A stretch of 64,000 bases of DNA from Pseudomonadota bacterium (GTDB lineage: Bacteria; Pseudomonadota; Gammaproteobacteria; Burkholderiales; Nitrosomonadaceae), in assembly GCA_018240285.1 (NCBI GenBank), contig JAFEGA010000006.1, positions 1 to 64,000 of the forward strand, read 5' to 3'. A program made the translations under genes and the position numbers. Shown in pieces: positions 26,201-33,275 of the stretch (within the stretch, counting starts at the first letter, position 1; every line of letters begins with the position of its first letter). The notes beneath the pieces are model-generated. The model saw nothing but the letters and a program-made list of their open reading frames with translations, made no database searches and was not told where the DNA came from.

Positions 26201-26312
26201 CATTGCCACACAAGCTAAATATATTGGCAATTTTGCGCATGGCGATTTCAATTTATTTAATGTCGGCAATAACCCGGAAAATTTTGGTAATGGCCGTTTA
26301 AATATTGTTTAG
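23214..26312 (+). CDS. DUF6519 protein with beta-helix region, eCIS peripheral component
   Basis: 1032 residues. The N-terminus (MKADLTRLTFRTDKHYRSVR, then QGRVQMDADWNEQ) is the signature of the DUF6519 family found at the end of eCIS and related tail clusters; its function is unknown. A middle Ig-like segment (about 490-560) with FPVAGAQVRFVTSHGTF is similar to big_1-type domains. From about 610 a pectate-lyase-like beta-helix begins (TVGRDGEFPALDIAIKAL, then CICLLPGNHHLTESI), interrupted by a helical insert at about 745-840. This makes it the best candidate for a fibre-like or target-contacting part. It is the last gene of the cluster, with AAGGAA ahead of ATG 23214. Confidence 0.75.
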   Translation: MKADLTRLTFRTDKHYRSVRMQQGRVQMDADWNEQQDILNHRIETETEDTLGYSAGPLKNPGFTLSSTGKNITIGAGQYYVEGLLCENPVSVTVTTQPDFPRNASPILPPGESLIPIPPAGSNNQPNIITYNAAGAAVNPPDGIYIAYLEVWQRHITALEDSLIREVALGGPDTATREKTLWQVKLLRAADLSTNLNCLSANTEWDTLIANPDGQLAARAEPSTPPKDPCLLAPEAGYRRLENQLYRVEIHDDGTLVKPRFKWSRNNGFLETKVVRWLNDPVADEFKVASIGRDAFLAITAGCWVEFFDETHELLGQPGTLVKVLKTAGNVVTVDLATKTGSLDKALFNDNPRVRVWENWADIVTGLPSSNTGWVELEDGVEIKFTPGKYRSGDFWMIPARTAKADIEWPKEGNKPKFLSPQGILRVFTRLALFSVSAGNWTFLSDCRSLFPALSELTNLYYVGGDGQEIIPDFVTPANNKLPSPLEVAVFNGEFPVAGAQVRFVTSHGTFPNGTQTQIVSTAANGISSIDWTLSPNNLNQTVTAELLEAGQSAVGKYTKIHFSARLSTACQVAYNPGQCNDLKVLGVTNVQDAIDALCQRIRSNTGCCVTVGRDGEFPALDIAIKALSEKYSEICICLLPGNHHLTESINLQAQGLKLLIHGAGRGSQLILEGGKFNFMDLDALSLRDFDILNIGDPIRLRVQGTAEVQLHNMHISGMSRPGLSLVQISEAEDIQISSSRLNTFQKEVTDTFKQVLSAIDLLKPLSASFNLKNGDIFQPVSREVVAEFAKYDEHTRNALIKSIQAFIRQSAASSTISEESKQALLTLAETFVSEPNTRTLSANLNAVRATLILNRPGFALAIEDAQAKTLLADNQINGRFSIYGESSNIETSTEILNADFRKLLQAEIASGRIVLKPARGHLRLRNNVMREIRFGDEFLNFLLFIINSGRGELKNCYANLIADANTLVGRDSQLIAIDLAFNGNVLQPFNDVGIVIATQAKYIGNFAHGDFNLFNVGNNPENFGNGRLNIV

Positions 26313-26709
26313 TTGGTCGATACGAATTGCATTTTCTAGATTAATACAATTATTCTCGTGCTTTGATGATAATGTATTGGTTCATTCATACACTATCTAT
26401 AAGCTGCTGCTGTAAGAATCTCTCGTGTTGTTCACAGTATTTTTAGAGAATACTGTAGATGAATATACATAAACGCACTTACTTAACCTTATTGGATCGC
26501 CAGGAAATCTGGCGGCTTTATCAAATCCGAATCTGGAGAGTAGTGTAGTTGGTGGAATGATTTTGCCCCGATAATTCGTACATCTTAACGCGCTTATCAT
26601 GTGCGCAGAATGAGAGATCGAGTCCAGGTGTTTAGAGGTACATTAAGCACTTTTACTTTGGGTAGGTATAATATAAATACAATATAAGTTATTGATTAAT
26701 AATAAATAT
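26313..26709. other. AT-rich gap between eCIS operon and tRNA-Ser
   Basis: No gene is supported. The only structures noticed are a short stem-loop, CGCCAG-GAAAT-CTGGCG (26498-26514), with a weak T-poor tail, and runs of AT-rich sequence near 26680-26710. No strong terminator follows the last eCIS gene and no integrase or transposase remnant could be recognised. Confidence 0.5.
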
Positions 26710-26802
26710 TGGCGGAGAGGATGGGATTCGAACCCATGTGCCAGGTTACCCTGACCATCTGATTTCGAGTCAGCGCCGTTATGACCACTTCGGTACCTCT
26801 CC
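26710..26802 (-). tRNA. tRNA-Ser(CGA)
   Basis: The minus strand folds as a class II tRNA with a long variable arm. Acceptor strands are GGAGAGG/CCTCTCC, the discriminator is G, and CCA is encoded (26710-26712). The anticodon loop is CTCGAAA with anticodon CGA (complement of 26765-26767), reading UCG serine codons. The T-loop reads GGTTCGAATCC. The 3' end faces the eCIS operon. Confidence 0.95.
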
Positions 26803-26818
26803 GGTTTTTTAAAATCAT

Positions 26819-26853
26819 ACACCCATTCGACTTATCCAAAATCAAATGGGTGT
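26819..26853 (-). repeat. Inverted repeat between rpoH and tRNA-Ser
   Basis: ACACCCATT (26819-26827) and AATGGGTGT (26845-26853) form a perfect 9-bp stem with a 17-base loop, 25 bases past the rpoH stop. It may act in ending rpoH transcription, but there is no strong T-run on the minus strand after the stem. Confidence 0.4.
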
Positions 26854-26878
26854 CATAAATTATAACAATTCATATGCC

Positions 26879-27724
26879 CTATGCAGCGATTGTCAAGGCA
26901 GCACGCATTTTTTGCAGTGCCTTGGCTTCTATTTGACGAACACGCTCTGCAGATACACCCAACTCTTCGGCTAGATCATGCAAGGTTGCAGTGTCCTTTT
27001 CCCTTAGCCAACGGGCTTCAATGATATGGCGGCTGCGATCATCTAGGCATGCGAGCGATTGCTGCAGCCCATTCTCGCGTAAATGCGCAATTTGTTCATT
27101 TTCCAGAATCTGCGATGGTTCCTCGCCATTGGTTAGGTAGCTGATCGGACTGAAGGTATCGTCTTCTTCATCCGATACGGGCTCCAATGAGATATCCGAT
27201 CCATTGAAACGCTTTTCCATTTCAACCACTTCCTCGGACTTGACACCTAACTGGACGGCCATTGCATCTACTTCTTGCGGATTCATTGTATCCAGCCCTT
27301 GCTTCATGCTGCGCAAGTTGAAGAACAGTTTGCGTTGTTGCTTGGTGGTGGCTATTTTAACCAAACGCCAATTACGCATGATGAATTCATGAATTTCCGC
27401 TTTGATCCAGTGCACGGCAAATGATACCAAGCGCACACCACGCTCGGGATCAAATCGCTTGACCGCTTTCATGAGACCGATATTGCCTTCCTGAATCAAG
27501 TCGGCTTGCGGGAGACCATATCCTTTATAACCGCGCGCTATTGCGACCACAAACCGTAAGTGTGACAAAATTAATTGTTGCGCAGCCTCGATATCGCCAT
27601 GATTCCACAGGCGCCGCGCCAAGCTGCTTTCTTCTTCTTGGGAAAGAATGGGGAAAGAATTAGCAGACTGAATATAACTTTCTAAACTTCCACCCATTGA
27701 AGGCAGTGTCAAAGCATTCGTCAT
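26879..27724 (-). CDS. rpoH: Heat-shock sigma factor RpoH (sigma32)
   Basis: 281 residues, normal for sigma32. Region 2 contains SHLRFVVAIARGYKGYGLPQADLIQEGNIGLMKAV and the RpoH-typical RLVSFAVHWIKAEIHEFI. The RpoH box-type segment QQRKLFFNLRSMKQG is near residues 125-140. Region 4 is LHDLAEELGVSAERVRQIEAKAL. It directs RNA polymerase to heat-shock promoters. The start is well placed, with AGGAG about 9 bases upstream. The gene lies downstream of ftsYEX but has its own promoter with a CIRCE-like operator. Confidence 0.97.
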   Translation of the reverse strand: MTNALTLPSMGGSLESYIQSANSFPILSQEEESSLARRLWNHGDIEAAQQLILSHLRFVVAIARGYKGYGLPQADLIQEGNIGLMKAVKRFDPERGVRLVSFAVHWIKAEIHEFIMRNWRLVKIATTKQQRKLFFNLRSMKQGLDTMNPQEVDAMAVQLGVKSEEVVEMEKRFNGSDISLEPVSDEEDDTFSPISYLTNGEEPSQILENEQIAHLRENGLQQSLACLDDRSRHIIEARWLREKDTATLHDLAEELGVSAERVRQIEAKALQKMRAALTIAA

Positions 27725-27753
27725 TGTAATAATCTCCTGATTAAGATATTCGC

Positions 27754-27776
27754 CCAGTTTTTATCTTTCAAACTGG
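27754..27776 (-). promoter_or_regulatory. Possible hairpin at the 5' end of rpoH mRNA
   Basis: CCAGTTT and AAACTGG (7-bp stem, 9-base loop) lie where the transcript from the promoter just upstream would begin. It could stabilise the mRNA end. It does not cover the ribosome binding site, so a thermosensor role is not obvious. Confidence 0.35.
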
Positions 27777-27780
27777 TAGT

Positions 27781-27810
27781 ATTCTAGCACTCTCGCAATG
27801 AGAGTGCCAA
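27781..27810 (-). promoter_or_regulatory. rpoH promoter overlapping a CIRCE-like (HrcA) operator
   Basis: On the minus strand, TTGGCA (-35), an 18-bp spacer and TAGAAT (-10) make a sigma70-type promoter. The interval 27784-27810 reads CTAGCACTC-N9-GAGTGCCAA on the plus strand, matching the CIRCE consensus TTAGCACTC-N9-GAGTGCTAA at 16 of 18 arm positions with exactly 9 bases between arms. CIRCE is bound by the heat-labile repressor HrcA. Here it fills the space between -35 and -10, so HrcA would block polymerase. Confidence 0.8.
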
Positions 27811-27841
27811 ATGTTTGGAAAGTTCGCTATCAGGATTCTGC

Positions 27842-28753
27842 TTATTTGGGTTCGATCTGCCAGAGATGACTCGCAACCGAGATGCGTGCACCTAACCATC
27901 CCAGCCAACCGGAAAACAGCAGTAAGCTAATACTGTCTGCCGTAGTGAGCGGCTGCAACTGCAAATCAATGGCGTAAAGTTGCGACAGCGTAACGAGTTG
28001 TTCATTGAAGGTACGAATAGCCAGCGCCATGATAAGCCATGCCGTAGCGCCGCCTGCCAATCCTTGCAGCGCACCGAAATAAAGGAAGGGGCGCCGGATA
28101 AAGCTATCGGTCGCGCCGATGAGCTTGGATAATTCGATTTCATCCCGTTTGGTGAGAATTTGCAGACGAATGGTGTTGAACATGATCGCGATGATCGCGA
28201 CACTTAACAGCGTCGCCAGCATCAGCACGGCAAAGCGGCCGAGTTCGAGCAGCGCATTCAAGCGCTCGATCCAAGCAGAATCGAATTGCACATGTTCGAT
28301 TTCCGGCCACTTTTGCATAGCCAGGCGTAGTTGTTCCAGCGCCTCGGCAGTGTTTTCCTGAGTATGGATAACGAAGGCATCCGGAAGCGGGTTACGCGCC
28401 AGACTGGCGGCGATATCGGTAAGTCCGGTGCTTTGTTGCAACTGCTGCAGTGCAGCATCTTTCGGAATAAACTGGACGGTCAGGATTTGCGGGTTTTCTT
28501 CCAAGCGCTGGTGGATTTTCTCGATACTATCTTGCGGCGTATCCAGCTTCAGGAACAAACTCATCTGCGGAGAGCTTGCCGTTTGCCCGGAAAAAGCTTG
28601 CAGGTTTTGCATGAGTACATAAATGCCTGCCGGTAGACTAAGTGCAATTCCCATTACGATAATGCTGAGCAAACTGGTGAGCGGGGTTGAAATCAGCCGT
28701 TTGAGCGTGAGGAAAAACACGAACCCGTGTTGTATCAGCCATGCGCGTATCAT
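27842..28753 (-). CDS. ftsX: Cell division protein FtsX
   Basis: 303 residues, the inner-membrane permease partner of FtsE in the divisome; it transmits ATP-driven signals to periplasmic peptidoglycan hydrolase regulators. The first membrane segment is near 22-45 (LLSIIVMGIALSLPAGIYVLM). A periplasmic domain follows (about 60-165), then three more membrane segments (about 175-198, 222-245 and 268-290). The start overlaps the ftsE stop by 4 bases. Confidence 0.95.
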   Translation of the reverse strand: MIRAWLIQHGFVFFLTLKRLISTPLTSLLSIIVMGIALSLPAGIYVLMQNLQAFSGQTASSPQMSLFLKLDTPQDSIEKIHQRLEENPQILTVQFIPKDAALQQLQQSTGLTDIAASLARNPLPDAFVIHTQENTAEALEQLRLAMQKWPEIEHVQFDSAWIERLNALLELGRFAVLMLATLLSVAIIAIMFNTIRLQILTKRDEIELSKLIGATDSFIRRPFLYFGALQGLAGGATAWLIMALAIRTFNEQLVTLSQLYAIDLQLQPLTTADSISLLLFSGWLGWLGARISVASHLWQIEPK

Positions 28754-29403
28754 GCCGCCAATTTTCCCTGTTTTAGTGACAGAATGCGATGCTGCGTGTC
28801 TTCCAACAGCGAAGCATCATGCGTTGCGATCAGTACCGTCACGCCGACCTGATTGAAGGACGTGAACAGGCTCATGATATCCCGGGCGTATTCCACGTCC
28901 AAATTGCCGGTCGGTTCATCGGCGATCAGAATAGCCGGACGATGAACCACCGCGCGCGCAATGCATAGCCGCTGCCTTTCTCCACCCGATAACGCAATGG
29001 GCATGGCTTTTTCTTTTTTCAACAGGCCCACTTTATCCAATGCGGCGCGAACGCGGGCAGCTACGGTGTTGTGATCGAAATTGCTGATCTGCAACGGCAG
29101 CAAGACATTATCAAATACAGTGCGGTCGAACAGCAATTTGTGATCCTGAAAGATGAAACCGATCTTGCGGCGTAGATACGGAATGGCCGCCGGTTTGAGC
29201 TGGGCGATATTCTGTCCGCTAATCGTGATGACACCGGAAGTCGGCCGCTCGATCGCCGCGATGAGCTTTAATAGCGTGCTTTTGCCCGCGCCCGAGTGGC
29301 CAGTCAAAAATACCATTTCGCCGGATGCTACCGAAAGATCAACGTTATTCAGCGCCACATAGCCGTCGGGATAGCGTTTCGAGACATTTTTGAAGGCAAT
29401 CAT
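28750..29403 (-). CDS. ftsE: Cell division ATP-binding protein FtsE
   Basis: 217 residues from ATG 29403; this start (MIAFKNVSKRYPDG) aligns with known FtsE N-termini. A TTG at 29418 overlapping the ftsY stop is an alternative. Walker A GHSGAGKST, ABC signature LSGGERQR and Walker B ILIADEPTGNLD are all intact. It forms the ATPase of the FtsEX complex at the division site. Gene order ftsY-ftsE-ftsX is the classic arrangement. Confidence 0.96.
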   Translation of the reverse strand: MIAFKNVSKRYPDGYVALNNVDLSVASGEMVFLTGHSGAGKSTLLKLIAAIERPTSGVITISGQNIAQLKPAAIPYLRRKIGFIFQDHKLLFDRTVFDNVLLPLQISNFDHNTVAARVRAALDKVGLLKKEKAMPIALSGGERQRLCIARAVVHRPAILIADEPTGNLDVEYARDIMSLFTSFNQVGVTVLIATHDASLLEDTQHRILSLKQGKLAA

Positions 29404-29414
29404 ATCTGTAACGT

Positions 29415-30458
29415 TCAATCAAATAGTGCATCAACGAACTGCCGGGCGTCAAACGGCCTTAAATCATCCACCCCTTCACCGACGCCGACAAAACGCAATG
29501 CCGGCGGATTTTCCGGATATTGTCCGGCAATTGCCGCCACCACACCGCCTTTGGCGGTTCCGTCCAGTTTGGTCAGGATCAGGCCGGTGACATCCAGCGC
29601 CTCATCAAACGCTTTCACTTGCGTGATGGCATTTTGTCCCGTATTGGCATCGAGCACCAGCAATACTTCGTGCGGCGCATCGGGCATGGCTTTGGCGATG
29701 ACGCGTTTTACCTTCTTGATTTCTTCCATCAAATGCAGCTGCGTAGTCAGCCGTCCGGCGGTATCCGCCAGTACGATATCGATGCCGCGCGCTTTGGCTG
29801 AATTGACCGCATCAAAAATCACGGCTGCAGGATCGCTTTTTTTGTCCGGATCGTTATCCGGTGCAATGACCGTGACATTGTTGCGCTCCCCCCAGGCAAT
29901 CAATTGCTCGCGCGCCGCGGCGCGGAAAGTGTCGCCAGCAGCCAGCAGTACCGATTTGCCTTGTCCCTGAAAATATTTGGCCAGTTTGCCGATTGAGGTG
30001 GTTTTTCCCACGCCATTGACGCCGGTGATCATGATGACAAACGGTTTGTGCGTCGCGGTATCCAAAGGTTGCGCCAGCGGTTCCAGCATGGCGACAAGCA
30101 GCTCTTTCAACGCTTCTTTCAATTGCGCCGAGTCGGTCAAGGCGTCGCGTGTAACCCGTTTGCGCAGATTTTCAAGTAACTGCTGCGTTGCACTGACACC
30201 GATGTCGGAGGTCAGTAAAATGGTTTCCAATTCTTCATACAGCGCCTCGTCGATTTTGCCGCCACCGAATAAACCCGATAGCTGTTTGCTCAGATTCTGC
30301 CGGGTGCGTGCCAGTCCTAACTTGAGTTTGGCGGCAAAGCTTATTGGCTCTTCCGGTTTAGTTTCGACTTCCGCTTCGGCTTGTGCGTCGGTACCGGGTG
30401 ACGCCGGTGTTCCGGCGGATTCCGCGGGATCCTTTTTGGATTTAAAAAAACTGAACAT
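29415..30458 (-). CDS. ftsY: Signal recognition particle receptor FtsY
   Basis: 347 residues. A short acidic, Glu/Ala-rich N-terminal A domain (1-45) is followed by the NG GTPase domain. G1 is GVNGVGKTTSIGKLA, then the GDTFRAAAREQL segment, DTAGRL (G3) and TKLDGTAKGG (G4). It receives SRP-ribosome complexes at the inner membrane for co-translational insertion. It heads the ftsYEX run and is divergent from the M16 peptidase gene. Confidence 0.97.
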   Translation of the reverse strand: MFSFFKSKKDPAESAGTPASPGTDAQAEAEVETKPEEPISFAAKLKLGLARTRQNLSKQLSGLFGGGKIDEALYEELETILLTSDIGVSATQQLLENLRKRVTRDALTDSAQLKEALKELLVAMLEPLAQPLDTATHKPFVIMITGVNGVGKTTSIGKLAKYFQGQGKSVLLAAGDTFRAAAREQLIAWGERNNVTVIAPDNDPDKKSDPAAVIFDAVNSAKARGIDIVLADTAGRLTTQLHLMEEIKKVKRVIAKAMPDAPHEVLLVLDANTGQNAITQVKAFDEALDVTGLILTKLDGTAKGGVVAAIAGQYPENPPALRFVGVGEGVDDLRPFDARQFVDALFD

Positions 30459-30541
30459 TCTGGTAGGCTCTTCTACTGATATACATTGGAAATTCTCAAA
30501 GTCTAATTTTATTCTGTTTACTTACATTTTGGTTGGTAAAA

Positions 30542-31942
30542 ATGAAACCTGATGATTGTTTTACGTTGTTTCGCCTTTTCTCTTTCTCCGGATTATTTAC
30601 CGCGGCTGTGCTGGCTTCATCTTCGGCGATTGCCAATCCGCACGAATATTTGCTCGATAATGGCTTGAGATTGATTGTTAAACAGGATCACCGCTCACCG
30701 GTCGTGGTGACACAGATCTGGTACAAAGCGGGCAGCATTGATGAAGTCAACGGTGTTACCGGTGTGGCGCATGTGCTGGAGCATATGATGTTCAAAGGTA
30801 CGGAAAAAGTTCCAGGCGGAGAATTTTCCAAGCGGATTGCAGCCGCAGGTGGGCGGGAAAACGCTTTTACCAGCTACGATTACACCGCCTATTATCAGCA
30901 ATTGCACAAAGACCACTTGCCGATGGCGATGGAACTGGAAGCCGACCGGATGCGCAACTTGATTCTGACCGAGGAAGAGTTTGCAAAGGAAATCAAAGTG
31001 GTGATGGAAGAGCGCCGGTTGCGCACCGAAGATCAGGCGCGCTCCTTGCTGTATGAGAAGATGATGGCGGTCGCGTACCAATCGCACCCGTACAAGAATC
31101 CCATTATCGGCTGGATGAACGATCTGGAGAATATGACGGTTGCAGATGCGCGCGAATGGTATGACCGCTGGTACGCGCCCAATAACGCGATATTGGTTAT
31201 TGTCGGTGATGTCGATACCAATGAAGTATTCAGACTGGCGCAAAAAAACTATGGCACTATTCCTAAACATCCTTTATTGCCGATGAACGCCCGCAAACCC
31301 CAAACCGAACCACCGCAAACCGGCACCAAACGCATCACCGTCAAAGCGCCTGCGGAACTGCCTTATCTCATGATGGGCTACCATACGCCCACGATTAAAA
31401 GCGTTATGGAAGATTGGGAGCCGTATGCGCTAGAAATATTGGAGGGTGTGCTGGACGGTCATGCATCGGCCAGATTGAATAAAAATCTGGTGCGGGAAAG
31501 CCAAGTCGCCAATTCGGCCAATGCCGGTTATAGCGCAATGGCGCGTGGCCCGAGCATGTTCTTTCTGAGTGCGGTGCCGCGCGCCGGTAAAACAGTCGAT
31601 GAGCTGGAGCAGGCATTGCGGAAAGAAATTGAGAAAATCGTCAAGGACGGTGTTACCGAGGAAGAATTGGCCCGGGTCAAAGCGCAAGTCGTTGCCGGTC
31701 ATGTCTATCAGCGCGATTCCATTTTTTCCCAGGCGATGCAACTGGGTAGGCTGGAGAGCACCGGACTGTCTTACCGCGACATCGATGTCATCCTGGAAAA
31801 GCTGAAAGCGGTTACCGCAGCGCAAATACGCGATGTGGCGAAAAAATATTTCAACGACGACAGCTTGACGGTGGCCGTGCTGGATCCGCAGCCGCTGGAA
31901 CAAAAGGTACCGGCGAAAGCGCCTAGTGGTTTAAGACATTGA
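30542..31942 (+). CDS. M16 family zinc peptidase, exported
   Basis: 466 residues from ATG 30542. A signal peptide (about 1-32, FSGLFTAAVLASSSAIA) suggests periplasmic location. The inverted zinc motif HVLEH near residues 75-79 and the downstream Glu in the EEEFAKEIKVVMEERR region mark an active M16 (pitrilysin/processing peptidase) subunit. Single-domain M16 proteins usually pair with an inactive partner gene; none follows here, the next gene being an EF-hand protein on the other strand. Substrate unknown. Confidence 0.9.
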   Translation: MKPDDCFTLFRLFSFSGLFTAAVLASSSAIANPHEYLLDNGLRLIVKQDHRSPVVVTQIWYKAGSIDEVNGVTGVAHVLEHMMFKGTEKVPGGEFSKRIAAAGGRENAFTSYDYTAYYQQLHKDHLPMAMELEADRMRNLILTEEEFAKEIKVVMEERRLRTEDQARSLLYEKMMAVAYQSHPYKNPIIGWMNDLENMTVADAREWYDRWYAPNNAILVIVGDVDTNEVFRLAQKNYGTIPKHPLLPMNARKPQTEPPQTGTKRITVKAPAELPYLMMGYHTPTIKSVMEDWEPYALEILEGVLDGHASARLNKNLVRESQVANSANAGYSAMARGPSMFFLSAVPRAGKTVDELEQALRKEIEKIVKDGVTEEELARVKAQVVAGHVYQRDSIFSQAMQLGRLESTGLSYRDIDVILEKLKAVTAAQIRDVAKKYFNDDSLTVAVLDPQPLEQKVPAKAPSGLRH

Positions 31943-31970
31943 GTCGGTTAAATCGAGTGGAAATTAGAAT

Positions 31971-32017
31971 GCTGACAGCCGCGTTGGAAAATAACGAAAA
32001 GCCAAACGGCTGCCAGC
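31971..32017. repeat. Imperfect inverted repeat between convergent genes
   Basis: GCTGACAGCCG (31971-31981) and CGGCTGCCAGC (32007-32017) pair with one mismatch across a 25-base loop, between the convergent M16 and EF-hand genes. It could be a bidirectional transcription barrier, but no T-run is adjacent. Confidence 0.3.
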
Positions 32018-32051
32018 GTGAAACCGAAGATTATTGACCTTCTAAGCGTAT

Positions 32052-32450
32052 TTATTTCTTCGTGTCGTTATGGGGATGTGTATGTGTATGTCCATCATCG
32101 CTGTGCTTACACATACGATCCATCATGCGATGCATTTCCGATTGATCGATAAAACCATCCTTGTTGACATCTTTTTTGTCAAACATGGCTTCATGATGCT
32201 TCATGAACTCTTCCTTGCTGATTTTGCCGTCCTTATTCGTATCGACGGACGCCATGTGCTCACATTCGTGACCGTGAGAGCCGTGCTGATCGCCGGATTT
32301 CGCATCCCCGTGGCTATGGCCGGATGCTTGTCCGCTTTGATGTTGATGGCCGCCTTGTGTGGCATCGGCGGCCATCGCTGTTATTGCATTTCCTGAGAAT
32401 AAGAAAACAGTTGCGACAGTCATGGAAAGCACACTTCTTTTAAGGCTCAT
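32052..32450 (-). CDS. Exported His-rich EF-hand protein
   Basis: 132 residues. A signal peptide (about 1-28, ending AMAA) is followed by a His/Gly/Ser-rich segment (GGHQHQSGQASGHSHGD) that could bind metals. Two EF-hand calcium loops follow: DTNKDGKISKEE (70-81) and DVNKDGFIDQSE (94-105). The C-terminus is again His-rich. It is probably a periplasmic calcium or metal-binding protein; no specific partner is visible. Loop residues 1, 3, 5 and 12 are canonical in both hands. Confidence 0.9.
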   Translation of the reverse strand: MSLKRSVLSMTVATVFLFSGNAITAMAADATQGGHQHQSGQASGHSHGDAKSGDQHGSHGHECEHMASVDTNKDGKISKEEFMKHHEAMFDKKDVNKDGFIDQSEMHRMMDRMCKHSDDGHTHTHPHNDTKK

Positions 32451-32572
32451 CTTGTTTCTCCTAAATATGGGATGGTTGTGAACGAAAGATTGAAATTTCC
32501 TTTCCGGCTTTTAGAAACGGCCCTGTCTGGAAAGTTCGGAAAGCAATGACAACATTTCGCGAAGCCGATGTT

Positions 32573-33118
32573 TCAAGCGACGATAAAATGCTGACGGTAA
32601 TACTTCAATTCATTGATGGAGTCATAAATATCCGCCAATGCCTCATGTTTACTTTCTTTCGTCAGCCCGTTGGCAATTTCCGGTTTCCAACGCTTAACCA
32701 GTTCCTTCAAAGTGCTGACATCGAGATTGCGGTAATGAAAATAGGCTTCCAATTGCGGCATCGTGCGCACCATGAAGCGCCGGTCCTGGCAGATGGAATT
32801 GCCACACATCGGCGATGCGCCAGGCGGCACATGCAGTTTCAAAAACTCGATTAATTGCGCCTCCACTTCCGCTTCGCTGTAACGCGAGGCTTTCACCTTG
32901 CCGATCAAACCGGATTTGGAATGCGTCGATTGATTCCATTTGTCCATACCGTTCAGCACCTCATCCGGCTGGTGCACAACCAGAACCGGACCTTCGGCAA
33001 TGGTGTTGAGCTGCGAATCGGTGATGACCAAAGCGACTTCGATGATGCGATCGGTATCGGGATTCAATCCGGTCATTTCCATATCGACCCAGATGAGGTT
33101 ATTGTTATCTTGTGCCAT
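32573..33118 (-). CDS. orn: Oligoribonuclease Orn
   Basis: 181 residues, full length. DEDD-family 3'-5' exoribonuclease that degrades 2-5 nt RNAs and the pGpG product of cyclic-di-GMP breakdown. The first acidic pair is in [14 protein letters not shown], the second region is [12 protein letters not shown], and the C-terminal motif contains [19 protein letters not shown]. It stands alone, divergent from the M48 protease gene. Confidence 0.97.
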   Translation of the reverse strand: MAQDNNNLIWVDMEMTGLNPDTDRIIEVALVITDSQLNTIAEGPVLVVHQPDEVLNGMDKWNQSTHSKSGLIGKVKASRYSEAEVEAQLIEFLKLHVPPGASPMCGNSICQDRRFMVRTMPQLEAYFHYRNLDVSTLKELVKRWKPEIANGLTKESKHEALADIYDSINELKYYRQHFIVA

Positions 33119-33275
33119 AATTGTTTCGGTTTTTTGAATGTAATGCGTTTAATTGTGTCATATCGCCGTCAGTCCGTCACTTTTAAACAAACTAGGGAAA
33201 TGCCGGTTTAGTTTATTTTGTGCTGATCATTTAATGCCACGTGAATTTAAACTTTCAAACTCAAGATAATTGATT

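Noticed and set aside
946..26312. Prophage
   Set aside because: No capsid, portal, terminase, lysis or integrase genes; the ATPase, DUF4255 cap and DUF4157 genes are eCIS hallmarks.
946..26312. Type VI secretion system
   Set aside because: No TssJLM membrane complex, no TssB/TssC pair and no ClpV; the ATPase is of the Pvc15 type.
26498..26514. Terminator for the eCIS operon
   Set aside because: The stem is only 6 bp and is not followed by a T-run.
26710..26802. Attachment-site duplicate of the tRNA 3' end at the left of the cluster
   Set aside because: I looked in the first 900 bases and did not see a matching repeat; only the favourable tRNA position remains.
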